From contig NZ_FOCO01000003.1 of the NCBI RefSeq assembly GCF_900110135.1, positions 96,485-160,484 of the forward strand: a stretch of DNA of 64,000 bases. Reading direction: 5' to 3'. A program made the position numbers and the translations under genes. Source of the DNA: Pseudorhodobacter antarcticus. Its GTDB lineage: Bacteria > Pseudomonadota > Alphaproteobacteria > Rhodobacterales > Rhodobacteraceae. The notes beneath the pieces were generated by a model that made no database searches, was not told where the DNA came from, and was given only the letters and a program-made list of their open reading frames with translations. This document shows positions 19,307-29,318 of the stretch, in pieces (position 1 is the stretch's first letter; each line of letters starts with the position of its first letter).

Positions 19307-19829
19307 AAGCAAAATCAACGAACCCGGCCCAAAAGCTGAGGCAGAAAAAACACCCGCACCAGCGGCAACAGCACGCACGGGGATGGAATTCACATCCTCG
19401 GCGCCAAAGGCAAAGCCTGCGGCATCGCTGTTGTCGTCGGATTTGACGATCACCGGCAACCTGCGCACCACGGGTGACATTCAAGTTGAAGGCACGGTTG
19501 AAGGCGATATTCGCGCCCATTTGCTGACTGTTGGCGAAACCGCCACAATCCGTGGTGAAGTGGTTGCCGATGATATCGTGGTCAATGGCCGCGTGATTGG
19601 CCGCGTGCGGGGGTTGAAGGTGCGCCTGACATCGACCGCACGGGTTGAAGGCGACATCATTCACAAATCCATCGCTATCGAATCGGGCGCGCATTTTGAA
19701 GGGTCTGTGCAGCGGCAAGATGACCCGCTGGCGACAGGTCGTATGGCCACGCCTGCGGCAGCAGCAGCGTCCCCTTCCCCACAACAGCCTGCCCCGGCCC
19801 CAAAGCCGCCAACAGCGCAAAACAATTGA
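19296..19829 (+). CDS. Bactofilin (polymer-forming cytoskeletal protein)
   Basis: A 177-residue protein. A central beta-helical bactofilin domain (about residues 45-135, with LTITGNLRTTGDIQVEGTVE and VNGRVIGRVRGLKV) is flanked by disordered Ala/Pro-rich tails. Bactofilins self-assemble without nucleotide into filaments and recruit cell-wall enzymes. The overlap with the M23 peptidase gene matches the common bactofilin/LytM pairing that shapes the cell. A strong terminator follows. Confidence 0.93.
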   Translation: MFSKSKINEPGPKAEAEKTPAPAATARTGMEFTSSAPKAKPAASLLSSDLTITGNLRTTGDIQVEGTVEGDIRAHLLTVGETATIRGEVVADDIVVNGRVIGRVRGLKVRLTSTARVEGDIIHKSIAIESGAHFEGSVQRQDDPLATGRMATPAAAAASPSPQQPAPAPKPPTAQNN

Positions 19830-19852
19830 TCCCTTTGGGATTCGAACGAAAT

Positions 19853-19879
19853 GGGCATCCCTGACGGGGTGCCTTTTTT
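19853..19879 (+). terminator. Rho-independent terminator after bactofilin gene
   Basis: GGGCATCCC (19853-19861) pairs with GGGGTGCC (19866-19873) around a TGAC loop and is followed by six T. It lies 23 bases after the bactofilin stop and abuts the stop of the convergent gene. Confidence 0.85.
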
Positions 19880-20651
19880 ATGTCAACGCGCGGCGGTACA
19901 GGTGCCAAGTGGCATGGCCCAGCACGGGCAGCACGATAAACAAGCCCAAAAACCCAATTGCGATGCCCGCAAACAGCAGCACAGCAATCATCAGGCCCCA
20001 GATCAGCATCCGGCGCGGGTTGGCCTGCACCACAGACACCGATGTGATCATGGCGGTGATAAAATCCACCTCGCGGTCCAACAACAACGGCAAGCTGACT
20101 ACGGTCAGCGCGAACAACACACCCGCAAACACCGCACCTATCACAGTGCCAACGGCCAGCATGGTCAGGCCATTGACGGTCAAAAACACATCAAACGAAC
20201 TGCTTATATTGGTCATCACCGTCAGCCCCAAGAACAGCGCAAAAATCATATGGGCCAGAAAGTTCCAGAACAGGAAAAACACCACAACCACCACAGCGAT
20301 GGACGGGATTTGACGGTCTTTTTGCCGCGCGATCACGCCCAGAACGGCGCGCCATGACAAGGGTTCGCCCGCCTCCAACCGCCGGCTAACCTCATATAAC
20401 CCGCAAGCAATGAAGGGCCCAAGGATGGGAAACCCTGCGGCGGCGGGCAGCGTCCACCAAATCTGGCCACTGACGGTCAGCGCGTAAACGATCAACCAGC
20501 CGCCCGCAACATAAACCCCTGCGAAAAACAACCCAAACATCGGCGCACGGGTGAAATCGCGCCAGCCCGCCAACAAACACGCGCGCAGATCGCCGGGGGC
20601 AAGAATAAGCACTTTGGGTTTGTGCGCAGCGATTGGGGCGGGGTGTGACAT
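19878..20651 (-). CDS. DUF2189 integral membrane protein
   Basis: A 257-residue protein with six or so hydrophobic segments and the DUF2189 pattern: DLRACLLAGWRDFTRAPMFG near residues 20-39, FPILGPFIACGLYEVSRRLE, and a C-terminal LGHATWHLYRR. Some members of this family are annotated next to cytochrome oxidase genes, but none is here. Function unknown. Confidence 0.85.
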   Translation of the reverse strand: MSHPAPIAAHKPKVLILAPGDLRACLLAGWRDFTRAPMFGLFFAGVYVAGGWLIVYALTVSGQIWWTLPAAAGFPILGPFIACGLYEVSRRLEAGEPLSWRAVLGVIARQKDRQIPSIAVVVVVFFLFWNFLAHMIFALFLGLTVMTNISSSFDVFLTVNGLTMLAVGTVIGAVFAGVLFALTVVSLPLLLDREVDFITAMITSVSVVQANPRRMLIWGLMIAVLLFAGIAIGFLGLFIVLPVLGHATWHLYRRALT

Positions 20652-20717
20652 ATGGCCTCCTGTCGGTTGACAGCAGCCTAACCAGCGCGCGCCACAGGGA
20701 AAAGCGGTATTTGGGGG

Positions 20718-21845
20718 TCAGCCCTCGGCGTTCGCCTCGGCCCGGCTTTTGCCTGCGACGTCCATCGCCAAAGTGGCTGCCATGAACTTGTCCAGATCGC
20801 CGTCCAGCACCCCTTGGCTGTCGCTGGTTTCCACCCCGGTGCGCAAATCCTTGACCATTTGGTAAGGTTGCAACACATAGGACCGAATTTGGTTGCCCCA
20901 GCCTGCATCGCCCTTGTTTTCATGGGCGGCGTTGATGGCGGCGTTGCGTTTGTCCAATTCCAACTGGTACAGGCGCGCGCGCAGGGCAACCATACACGCA
21001 TCGCGGTTTTGGTGCTGCGATTTCATCGAACTGGTCACGACGATATTGGTGGGCAAGTGGGTGATGCGCACGGCGGAATCGGTGGTGTTGACGTGCTGCC
21101 CGCCAGCACCCGAAGACCGGTAGGTATCAATCCGAATGTCGCGGTCGGGGATATCAATTTCGATATTGTCATCGACGACCGGATACACCCAGACCGACGA
21201 AAACGACGTATGGCGCCGCGCCGCACTGTCATAAGGGCTGATGCGGACCAAGCGATGCACACCCGATTCCGACTTTAACCAGCCATAGGCGTTGGGGCCG
21301 CTAATCTTGTAGGCGGCGGATTTGATCCCCGCCTCTTCGCCATCCGACATGGATTGCAATTCAACCTTATAGCCCTTTTTCTCGGCCCAACGCACATACA
21401 TGCGCGCCAGCATCGACGCCCAATCACAGCTTTCGGTGCCGCCCGCGCCCGCGTTCACCTCTAGGAAGGTGTCGTTGCCATCGGCCTCACCGTTCAGCAG
21501 CGCTTCCAGCTCCTTGCCACGGGCAAGTTCCAGCAGGGCGCGCAAAGCATCCTCGGCCTCGATCACGATCTCGGTGTCGCCCTCGGCCTCACCCAGCTCG
21601 ATCAAGTCCGTGTTGTCGCGCAGGCCGGTTTCAATCAGTTGGTAGGTGGAAAGCTGGTCCAGAATGGCTTGGCGTTCGCGCATCAGCTTTTGCGCCTTGG
21701 CAGGGTCATTCCACAGATCGGGGTTTTCGATCATGGCGTTGAATTCTTCCAACCGATGCGGCGCGGTTTCCAAATCCATCCGCTGCCCCAAAAGAGACAG
21801 CGATTTGCGGATGGTTTCCACATTGGACAGGGTTTCGGCGCGCAT
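20718..21845 (-). CDS. prfB: Peptide chain release factor 2
   Basis: A 375-residue RF2 that reads UGA and UAA stop codons. The catalytic GGQ is in [16 protein letters not shown]; the codon-recognition tripeptide is SPY in [13 protein letters not shown], where E. coli has SPF. The reading frame is continuous from the ATG at 21845 with no CTTTGA frameshift site, so the autoregulatory frameshift of E. coli is absent. An in-frame extension to 21944 has no RF2-like sequence and is rejected. Sits between mrcA and a DUF2189 gene, all leftward. Confidence 0.96.
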   Translation of the reverse strand: MRAETLSNVETIRKSLSLLGQRMDLETAPHRLEEFNAMIENPDLWNDPAKAQKLMRERQAILDQLSTYQLIETGLRDNTDLIELGEAEGDTEIVIEAEDALRALLELARGKELEALLNGEADGNDTFLEVNAGAGGTESCDWASMLARMYVRWAEKKGYKVELQSMSDGEEAGIKSAAYKISGPNAYGWLKSESGVHRLVRISPYDSAARRHTSFSSVWVYPVVDDNIEIDIPDRDIRIDTYRSSGAGGQHVNTTDSAVRITHLPTNIVVTSSMKSQHQNRDACMVALRARLYQLELDKRNAAINAAHENKGDAGWGNQIRSYVLQPYQMVKDLRTGVETSDSQGVLDGDLDKFMAATLAMDVAGKSRAEANAEG

Positions 21846-21952
21846 TGGGGTGTTTCCTTCAGGGGGTCTTTTGCGACTTGGTCTTAACGGGTTGGGGTAT
21901 GACGCGCAAGGCGGCCCCTGCAAGGCCGCCTCTATACAAATCACATGACAGG

Positions 21953-24499
21953 TTAATAAAGCCCGCCCGAACTGACCGACCCAAAGTTCGCCTTTTTTGG
22001 CAAGGCCTTGGTCTTGCCGCTGGCCGTGGTCACGGTATTGGTCGCCGGGCCATCATCGCTTTCGCCATAGGCAAACAGCGGCAGGTTGGACCCCATGCCA
22101 AAGCCGCCATCAACCATGGCACCTATGCCCAAAATCGGGTCCTCTCCCTCGCGGAAATACTCGGACACCACGTTCGGCCCGCTGGCATCATCAGGCAGCA
22201 GCGCCCCGGTAAACCGGTCGATTTTCTTGAAATAACCGCCCGGTGGCACCTTAAATTTGGTGCCGCCATACTTGGTCACCGCCTTTTGCATAAAGCGTTC
22301 AAACACTGGGCCGCAGACCGTGCCACCATATGCCGACCCCATAGAGCGCGGGTTGTCATAGCCGATATAGCAACCAGCCGCGATGTTGGACGAAAAGCCC
22401 ACAAACCACACATCCTTGGCATCGTTGGTCGTGCCGGTCTTGCCAGCAATTGGCACGGGCAGGTTAATGCCCTTGGCCGTGCCGCGCTGCACCACACCTT
22501 CCAACATCGAGGTCAGCTGATAGGCGGTGATCGCATCCATCACGCGTTCGCGGTTGGACGTAATATTGGGCAATTCGCGCGGGTTCAGCGATGCCAACTG
22601 GCAATCATTACACACGCGCTGGTCGTGGCGGTAAATCGTTTTGCCATAGCGGTCTTGGACACGGTCCACCAAGGTGGGTTCCACCCGTTCGCCCCCATTC
22701 GCAAACATTGCATAGGCGGCGACCATTTTGAACAAAGTGGTTTCTTCTGACCCCAAAGAGTTCGCCAAAAACTGCCCCATGCGGTCATAAACCCCAAAGC
22801 GTTCGGCATAGCTTGCAACCACGTCCATGCCAATTTCTTCGGCAATCCGCACGGTCATCAAGTTGCGCGACTGTTCAATCCCGGTGCGCAGCGTGGTGGG
22901 CCCATAGTATTTGTCGGATGAATTGCGTGGCCGCCAGATGCCTTGGGGGGTGTTCACCTCAATCGGGGCATCGACGACGATGGTCGCAGGGGTAAAGCCG
23001 CTGTCGAGTGCTGCCGCAAACACAAAAGGTTTGAAGCTGGAGCCGGGTTGACGCTGCGCCTGGGTCGCGCGGTTAAAGACGGAATGTTGGTACGAAAACC
23101 CGCCCTGCATCGCCAAAACGCGGCCCGAATCCACGTCCATCGCCATAAACGCGCCTTCAACTTCGGGCACTTGGCGCAAGGTCCAGCGAATAAAGCTGCC
23201 ATCCGCATCCTTGGTCATGGCGCGGATATGCACCACGTCGCCCACCGACACCAAATCGCCCGCAACCCGCGCTTTTTTCCCCAAACGCCCGTCCGATTGG
23301 CGTTTGCGTGCCCAAGTCACATCCTCGGCCGGGATGGTGCCAAGGTCTGCCACCCGTTCGATGCCAACGGTCGCATCGGTTTCGCCCACGGCCAGCACCA
23401 CAGCAGGCCGCCAGCCGTCAATATCGCGGGCAATATCGGTGGCGGCCAAGGCGTCACGCCAGCTTTCCTCGGACGACAAAAGGCTGGGGTCGATGGTCTT
23501 GCGGGTGCCGTTCCAAACGCCAATGCCGCGGTCAAAATTTTCAAGCCCGGCTTGCAGCGCTTTTGCCGCCTCGGCCTGCAATTCGCGGTCGACGGTGGCG
23601 CGGATGGTCAGGCCACCGCCGAAAAATTCATCCTCTCCAAAGGTGCCGGACAATTGGCGGCGGATTTCATCGGTGAAATAATCGCGTGGCGGCAAAGCAT
23701 CGCGAAACGCCGGATAATCGCCATTTTGCACGGATTTCAGCGGCAGTTCTTTTTCCGCTCGGTAAACATCCTCAGAAATATAGCCGTTTTGCCACATTTC
23801 GCGCAGCACATAATCGCGGCGTTCGGTCACGCGCTGTTTGGCGGTGACGGGATGATAGCGCCCCGGCGCTTGCGGCATGGATGCCAGCATTGCCGCCTCA
23901 TGCGGGGCAAGTTGTCCCAGCGTTTTGTTGAAATACGTCTGCGCGGCGGCGGCCACCCCGTAAGAGTTTTGACCGAGGAAAATTTCGTTCAAATAGAGTT
24001 CAAGAATACGGTCCTTGGACAGTGTCTCTTCAATCCGCGTGGCCAGAATGATCTCTTTGATCTTGCGTTCGGCCTTGCGTTCGCCGCCCAGCAAAAAGTT
24101 TTTCATCACCTGCTGCGTGATGGTGGACGCACCGCGCACGGTTTCGCCACGGGTTTTGATCGCCTCGACCGCCGCCGCCGCGATGCCGCGCGCATCATAG
24201 CCGTGGTGGGTGTAAAAGTTTTTATCCTCGGCACTGATAAACGCGTTTTTGACCAAATCGGGAATTTCTTGCGAGCTGGCAAAAATTCGGCGTTCTTTGG
24301 CAAATTCGTCCATCATCGCCCCTTCGCCGGAATAAATCCGGCTGATGGTGGGCGGGCTGTATTGCGCAAGGCTTTCGTGGCTGGGCAAGTCCTTGCTGTA
24401 CATGTAAAAAACCGCGCCAATCGACAGCGCGACAAAGAACAAACCCATCGTCACAAGGGTGAACAGGCCGCCAAAAAATGAACCGATAAACCTGATCAC
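21953..24499 (-). CDS. mrcA: Penicillin-binding protein 1A
   Basis: A bifunctional peptidoglycan synthase of 848 residues from a GTG at 24499. One N-terminal membrane segment (about 5-34) precedes the GT51 transglycosylase domain (catalytic Glu91 in [27 protein letters not shown] at 125-138). An OB-like insert (about 365-440) is followed by the transpeptidase with SSFK (Ser487), SRN (544-546) and KTG (687-689). It polymerises and cross-links glycan strands at the inner membrane. The GTG is chosen because the conserved RFIGSFFGG start follows it; ATGs at 24541 and 24556 are alternatives. The amidase gene lies directly upstream on the same strand. Confidence 0.95.
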   Translation of the reverse strand: MIRFIGSFFGGLFTLVTMGLFFVALSIGAVFYMYSKDLPSHESLAQYSPPTISRIYSGEGAMMDEFAKERRIFASSQEIPDLVKNAFISAEDKNFYTHHGYDARGIAAAAVEAIKTRGETVRGASTITQQVMKNFLLGGERKAERKIKEIILATRIEETLSKDRILELYLNEIFLGQNSYGVAAAAQTYFNKTLGQLAPHEAAMLASMPQAPGRYHPVTAKQRVTERRDYVLREMWQNGYISEDVYRAEKELPLKSVQNGDYPAFRDALPPRDYFTDEIRRQLSGTFGEDEFFGGGLTIRATVDRELQAEAAKALQAGLENFDRGIGVWNGTRKTIDPSLLSSEESWRDALAATDIARDIDGWRPAVVLAVGETDATVGIERVADLGTIPAEDVTWARKRQSDGRLGKKARVAGDLVSVGDVVHIRAMTKDADGSFIRWTLRQVPEVEGAFMAMDVDSGRVLAMQGGFSYQHSVFNRATQAQRQPGSSFKPFVFAAALDSGFTPATIVVDAPIEVNTPQGIWRPRNSSDKYYGPTTLRTGIEQSRNLMTVRIAEEIGMDVVASYAERFGVYDRMGQFLANSLGSEETTLFKMVAAYAMFANGGERVEPTLVDRVQDRYGKTIYRHDQRVCNDCQLASLNPRELPNITSNRERVMDAITAYQLTSMLEGVVQRGTAKGINLPVPIAGKTGTTNDAKDVWFVGFSSNIAAGCYIGYDNPRSMGSAYGGTVCGPVFERFMQKAVTKYGGTKFKVPPGGYFKKIDRFTGALLPDDASGPNVVSEYFREGEDPILGIGAMVDGGFGMGSNLPLFAYGESDDGPATNTVTTASGKTKALPKKANFGSVSSGGLY

Positions 24500-24607
24500 G
24501 GCAGCGTCCCCATGTTTTCCAACCTGTCCTATATACCGCATATAGCGTGGGGTCAAAAGCTGTCCCCTGCGTTAAGGAGTATTTTTGCTGATTTTTGCGT
24601 GAACGGG

Positions 24608-25873
24608 TCAGGGTTTTGGAACGCCCGCCCCACCAACCCCGGCCAGCGCGGCCTCGGTATCGGCCCATTGCGCTAGGCCGGTTTGCAGCGCGCCCGCCAT
24701 CCGCGCCCGCCACGCAGGGTCCGTCAACCGCGCCAGATCGCGCGCTGACGATAAAAACCCCAATTCGATCAATAAAGACGGGATATCGGGACTTTTCAGC
24801 ACCGAAAACCCACCCGATTGGATGGGTCTGCGGTGCATCCGCAACCCTTCGGCCTTGATGCTGGTTTTCAACGCCTCGGCCAAACGGTCCACGCGGGGGG
24901 CATTTTCGGTGCGCGCCATGTCCATCAAAACATTGGCGATCAGATCATCTTGTTCGGTCAAATCGACGCCGGCCAGCAAATCATCGCGGTCGTGGCGTTC
25001 GGCCAATGTGCGGGTGGCGGCATCGCTTGCTTCATCGGACAGGGTGTAAAGGGTGGCGCCCGACGCGTCCCCTTCGGCCAGCGCATCGGCGTGCAGCGAT
25101 AACAGCACATGAGCGCCCGCCGCCCGCGCGATGGAAATGCGCGCCTCCAGTGGAACAAACACATCATCATCGCGGGTTAAAATCACCAAGGCATTGCCGC
25201 TGCGTTGCAACACCTCTTTGAATTCGCGCGCAAATGTCAGCATCAAATCCGCCTCGCGCAGCCCGTCACGTTCGGCACCCGGGTCAAGGCCGCCGTGGCC
25301 GGGGTCCAGCACCACAACCAAAGGGCCAACGCCGCGCGGGGTGATTTTGGGCAAATCGGCGGGTTTGGGCGGCACCCAAGCCTCGGGTTCGGGCTTGGCG
25401 GCCAGCAAGGCAAATTCGGCGGCGTCAATCGGGGCCAGCGTCACGTCAATCATGGTGGCGCCGTTTTCGGTGGTCATACCCGCCCCTGCCACGCCGTAAG
25501 GCCCGGTCAGTTCCAACACCAAGCGCGACCAGCCCGGTCGAAACACACCCGCGCGCAGGTCCGCAACCCGATCGGCATCGCGCGTCATGTCGATGATTTG
25601 TGAAAAATCCACCTCGCGCGTGTCCAAGATCAGGCGCGGCGGGTTGTCCAGCACCCGCACCCGCCACGGCACGGGTTGCGAAATGGCAAGGCGCAAGACC
25701 ACCCCCCGCCCTTTATCACTAAGGCTGGACGCGCTTGCATCCAACCGGGCGATGGCAGACAGGGTTTGCGCGGGTTGGGTTTGCACAGATTGGCTTTGCC
25801 AAAGTTGGGTTTGCCCCGCCACAGGCGCGCCCAGCATAAAGATCACGGCCAAAAAGGCCAAAACTGCCCGCAT
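24608..25873 (-). CDS. N-acetylmuramoyl-L-alanine amidase (AmiC type)
   Basis: A 421-residue secreted zinc amidase. The ATG at 25873 begins a signal peptide (RAVLAFLAVIFMLGAPVAG, about 1-20). An AMIN domain (about 45-150) for septal peptidoglycan binding precedes the Amidase_3 domain with VVVLDPGHGGLDPGAE (zinc His), LSLHADA (second His) and the catalytic Glu in LLIELGFLS. It removes stem peptides to split daughter cells. An in-frame TTG at 25912 would spoil the signal peptide and is rejected. Adjacent to mrcA, another wall enzyme. Confidence 0.93.
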   Translation of the reverse strand: MRAVLAFLAVIFMLGAPVAGQTQLWQSQSVQTQPAQTLSAIARLDASASSLSDKGRGVVLRLAISQPVPWRVRVLDNPPRLILDTREVDFSQIIDMTRDADRVADLRAGVFRPGWSRLVLELTGPYGVAGAGMTTENGATMIDVTLAPIDAAEFALLAAKPEPEAWVPPKPADLPKITPRGVGPLVVVLDPGHGGLDPGAERDGLREADLMLTFAREFKEVLQRSGNALVILTRDDDVFVPLEARISIARAAGAHVLLSLHADALAEGDASGATLYTLSDEASDAATRTLAERHDRDDLLAGVDLTEQDDLIANVLMDMARTENAPRVDRLAEALKTSIKAEGLRMHRRPIQSGGFSVLKSPDIPSLLIELGFLSSARDLARLTDPAWRARMAGALQTGLAQWADTEAALAGVGGAGVPKP

Positions 25874-25930
25874 CACACCTGCCCCCGTTTTTAGGCGCCC
25901 TTTATCGCGCAAAGGCGGTAAAAAGTAAAT

Positions 25931-27094
25931 TCACAGCTTGGCGGGTTTGTGCTGATACGTCGCCATAAAGGCTTGCAGCCGCGCAATCCCTTCGACAATT
26001 TCCGGCGTGCTGCGGGCATAGGAAAACCGCAAGGTTTGCCCGCCGCGAATGGGGTCAAAATCCAGCCCCGGTGTGACGGCCACGCCCGCTTGGTCCAAAA
26101 TCTGCGCGCAAAACGACAGGCTGTCACCCGTTAAATCCGCCACATCGGCATAGATGTAGAATGCCCCATCGGGGGGGGCGATTTTGGTGAAACCTGCCGC
26201 TGCCAATCCGTCCAGCATCAACTGGCGGTTGGTGGCGTAAACGGTGCGGTTCGCCTCCAATGCATCAATACAGTCCAGTGCCGCAAGCGCCGCGATTTGG
26301 CTGGCATGGGGCGGGCAAATGAACATGTTCTGCGCCAGCCGTTCAATCGCGCGCACATGATCTGCGGGCACCACCATCCACCCCACGCGCCAACCTGTCA
26401 TGCTGAAATATTTGGAAAATGAATTGATCACATAGGCCTGATCGCTGATTTCCAGCGCCGATGTCGCGCGCTCATTGTAATGCAGCCCGTGGTAAATCTC
26501 ATCCGAGACAAAGGCGATGCCCCGCGCGGCGCAATGGTCCATCAGCGCCTTTAACGCGTCATGCGACAACATGGTGCCGGACGGATTGCCGGGGCTGGCC
26601 ACGATCAACCCCGCTATATCCACGCCTGCCAAATCCGCCGGGGTAGGCTGCAAACGATTGGCGGCACTGGTGGGGATGCCCACGGGGGTCAACGACAACG
26701 CGCGCAGAATTTGGCGATAGGAGGGATAGCCGGGTTCGCCCAACCCCACACGGTCGCCCGCCTCAAACAGCGCGGTGAACGCCAGCAAAAACGCGGCGGA
26801 GGAGCCGGAGGTGACGATCACCCGCGCCGGGTCAAGATCCACCCCGTACCAACGCTGGTAAAGCGCGGCGATGCCTGCCCGCAATTCCGGCAACCCAAGT
26901 GCCACGGTATACCCCAGCGCGCCCTGCCCCATCGCAACCGCCACCGCATCGCAGGCGGCTTGTGGTGCCCCGGTGCCGGGCTGGCCCACCTCCATATGAA
27001 TGATGCTGCGCCCTGCCGCTTCATGCGCGCGCGCCGCCTCCATCACATCCATCACGATGAACGGATCGACATTGCCTCGGTGTGATGTGCGCAT
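25931..27094 (-). CDS. Pyridoxal-phosphate aminotransferase, class I/II
   Basis: A 387-residue fold-type I aminotransferase. GYTVALGLPELR (61-72), SPGNPSG (168-174), the SDEIYHG block (197-203) and the PLP lysine Lys228 in SFSKYFSMTGWRVGW are all present. Such aspartate-aminotransferase-like proteins transfer amino groups between amino acids and 2-oxoglutarate; the specific substrate cannot be read from sequence. ATG at 27094 begins the conserved RTSHRGNVDPF; upstream in-frame starts at 27127 and 27151 add unconserved residues. Divergent from the DsbA-like gene. Confidence 0.88.
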   Translation of the reverse strand: MRTSHRGNVDPFIVMDVMEAARAHEAAGRSIIHMEVGQPGTGAPQAACDAVAVAMGQGALGYTVALGLPELRAGIAALYQRWYGVDLDPARVIVTSGSSAAFLLAFTALFEAGDRVGLGEPGYPSYRQILRALSLTPVGIPTSAANRLQPTPADLAGVDIAGLIVASPGNPSGTMLSHDALKALMDHCAARGIAFVSDEIYHGLHYNERATSALEISDQAYVINSFSKYFSMTGWRVGWMVVPADHVRAIERLAQNMFICPPHASQIAALAALDCIDALEANRTVYATNRQLMLDGLAAAGFTKIAPPDGAFYIYADVADLTGDSLSFCAQILDQAGVAVTPGLDFDPIRGGQTLRFSYARSTPEIVEGIARLQAFMATYQHKPAKL

Positions 27095-27217
27095 GATTGG
27101 CCCTTTGGTTTGACTGGTCACGGGCATTTTGGTTGCCCTGCCCCCCTGCAATCGGGCATGAGGGGGAAAAGGTCAACAATCAGCCCGCACCTGCGGGATG
27201 TGAAAACGGAGCAGAAC

Positions 27218-27961
27218 ATGAAAAAACTGATCGCCACCACCGCCCTTGCCTTGGCACTGGCCACGCCCGCGCTGGCGCAAAGCACAATGACAGACGCCGC
27301 GCGCACCGATTTTCGCACCGAGGTCCGCGCCTATCTGATGGAAAACCCCGAGGTGCTGATGGAGGCAATTGCGGTGCTGGAAGATCGGCGCAATTCCGAT
27401 GCGGTCGCAGGCGATCTGGAAATGCTGCGCGTCAACGCGGATGAGATTTTCAACGACCCTGCAAGCTGGGTTGGTGGCAACCCCGACGGCGACATCACTT
27501 TGGTCGAATTCATGGATTACCGCTGTGGATATTGCAAAAAAGCGTTTGAGGAAGTGTCGGAACTGATCAAATCCGATGGCAATATCCGCTTTGTTGTCAA
27601 AGAGTTCCCGATTTTGGGCGAACAATCCGAAATGGCATCCCGCTTTGCCGTGGCGACCTTGCAAGTCGCGGGTGCCGATGCTTATGAGGCGGTGCATGAC
27701 GCGTTGATGGTGATGCGCGCAGAGGTGAGTGTGGAAACGCTGACCGCCCTTGGCAATGATGCCGGGCTGGCCGATGTGGCCGCCGTGGTGGCACGGATGA
27801 ACGCGCCCGAGGTAACAGCCGTGATCGAGGCGAACCGCGCGCTGGCCACCCGGATGGACATCAACGGCACCCCGACCTTTGTGATCGACCAGACATTGGT
27901 GCGCGGTTATGTGCCATTGGACGGGATGCGGCAGATTGTGGAAGGCCAGCGCAAAGGCTGA
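27218..27961 (+). CDS. DsbA-family thiol:disulfide protein (secreted)
   Basis: A 247-residue periplasmic thioredoxin-fold protein. The signal peptide KKLIATTALALALATPALA ends in ALA-Q near residue 20. An N-terminal helical segment typical of ScsC/Com1-type proteins precedes the redox site CGYC (Cys103, Cys106). The cis-proline loop is in NGTPTFVID near the end. It would oxidise or isomerise disulfides of exported proteins; the helical extension hints at oligomerisation. No DsbB is adjacent. CGGAGC upstream supports the ATG at 27218. Confidence 0.9.
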   Translation: MKKLIATTALALALATPALAQSTMTDAARTDFRTEVRAYLMENPEVLMEAIAVLEDRRNSDAVAGDLEMLRVNADEIFNDPASWVGGNPDGDITLVEFMDYRCGYCKKAFEEVSELIKSDGNIRFVVKEFPILGEQSEMASRFAVATLQVAGADAYEAVHDALMVMRAEVSVETLTALGNDAGLADVAAVVARMNAPEVTAVIEANRALATRMDINGTPTFVIDQTLVRGYVPLDGMRQIVEGQRKG

Positions 27962-27974
27962 TGTTGGCGGCCAG

Positions 27975-28070
27975 CGCCGGGGGGCTTTACGGTCCCCCCG
28001 CGTTGGTTGGTTTTTGACCTAAGGGCACACAAACCGCCGCCACAGTTAGGTATTTTTACCAAGATGAATT
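27975..28070 (+). repeat. Hairpin-plus-tail intergenic repeat, copy 2
   Basis: GGGGGG (27979-27984) pairs with CCCCCC (27994-27999). The tail AGGTATTTTTACCAAGATGA lies at 28048-28067. Unlike the other copies, about 45 bases separate hairpin and tail. It lies between the convergent dsbA-like gene and ispG, in the orientation of the dsbA-like gene. Confidence 0.7.
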
Positions 28071-28082
28071 GGTGGCGTATGC

Positions 28083-29222
28083 TTACGCGGTGTTCGCTGC
28101 TGCCTCAGCCTCCGCTGCGGCGGCCTCAAGTTCGGCGGCTTTGCGTTCGACCTGTTCAACAATATGCTCGATCATCGCGTCATTGCCCAACTTATGGCTT
28201 TGCTTGCCCGCCAAATACACCATGCCAGACCCCGCACCGCCGCCGGTAAAGCCGATGTCAGTCATCAACGCCTCACCCGGGCCATTCACCACACAGCCGA
28301 TAATCGACAGGCTGAGCGATGTGGTGATATGCGCCAAACGGTTTTCCAATTCGGAAACGGTTTTGATCACGTCAAACCCTTGGCGCGCACAAGACGGGCA
28401 GGAAATGATGGTGATGCCGCGGTGGCGCAGGCCCAGCGATTTCAGGATTTCAAAACCAACCTTCACCTCCTCCACCGGGTCGGCGGACAGCGACACACGG
28501 ATGGTGTCACCGATACCGGACCAAAGCAAGTTGCCAAGGCCGATCGCAGATTTCACGGTGCCCGATTGCAGGCCCCCCGCCTCGGTAATCCCCAGATGAA
28601 TGGGGGCATCAGTGGCATCGGCGAGTTGCTGGTACGCGGCGGCGGCCATGAACACATCGGACGCTTTGACGCTGATCTTGAAGTTGTGAAAATCATTGTC
28701 TTGCAGGATTTTGATATGGTCCAACCCGGATTCGACCATCGCATCCGGGCAAGGTTCGCCGTATTTTTCCAGCAAGTGGCTTTCCAGCGACCCGGCATTG
28801 ACGCCAATGCGGATGGAACAGCCGTAATCCTTGGCTGCTTTTATCACCTCACGCACCCGTTCGGCGCTGCCGATATTGCCGGGGTTGATGCGCAAACAGG
28901 CCGCCCCCGCCTCCGCCGCTTCAATCGCGCGTTTGTAGTGGAAATGGATATCCGCGACGATGGGCACCGGGCTTTCGCGGCAAATTTCGCGCAAGGCCAA
29001 CGCGCTTTCGCGGTCGGGCGCAGACACGCGCACAATATCGGCCCCCGCCACCGCGCAGCGCTGGATTTGTTCAATCGTCGCTTTGATATCGGTGGTCAGC
29101 GTGTTGGTCATGGTTTGCACCGAAATCGGCGCATCGCCGCCCACGGCCACTTTGCCCACCATGATCTGGCGCGATTTGCGGCGCGCAATATTGCGCCACG
29201 GACGGATGGGATTATGGGTCAT
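28083..29222 (-). CDS. ispG: 4-hydroxy-3-methylbut-2-enyl diphosphate synthase (GcpE)
   Basis: A 379-residue iron-sulfur enzyme of the MEP isoprenoid pathway. The TIM-barrel half opens with [14 protein letters not shown], and the 4Fe-4S half has Cys in SCPSCARQG and [11 protein letters not shown]. It reductively opens MEcPP to HMBPP. The C-terminus ends in an Ala/Glu-rich tail not needed for activity. The ATG at 29222 gives [12 protein letters not shown]; longer in-frame starts up to 29303 overlap the promoter region. Next to the RodZ-like gene on the same strand. Confidence 0.96.
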   Translation of the reverse strand: MTHNPIRPWRNIARRKSRQIMVGKVAVGGDAPISVQTMTNTLTTDIKATIEQIQRCAVAGADIVRVSAPDRESALALREICRESPVPIVADIHFHYKRAIEAAEAGAACLRINPGNIGSAERVREVIKAAKDYGCSIRIGVNAGSLESHLLEKYGEPCPDAMVESGLDHIKILQDNDFHNFKISVKASDVFMAAAAYQQLADATDAPIHLGITEAGGLQSGTVKSAIGLGNLLWSGIGDTIRVSLSADPVEEVKVGFEILKSLGLRHRGITIISCPSCARQGFDVIKTVSELENRLAHITTSLSLSIIGCVVNGPGEALMTDIGFTGGGAGSGMVYLAGKQSHKLGNDAMIEHIVEQVERKAAELEAAAAEAEAAANTA

Positions 29223-29318
29223 AGCACACTCACGCCAAAGGAAAACGATTGCCCTATAGCTAGGACGGATGCACCAAAAGGGCAACCGCCCCGTTGGTCG
29301 CATCCCGCAAATTCGGCG

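Noticed and set aside
22943..24481. Long open frame on the plus strand (about 510 codons)
   Set aside because: Antisense to mrcA, whose motifs are complete; no Shine-Dalgarno or recognisable family.
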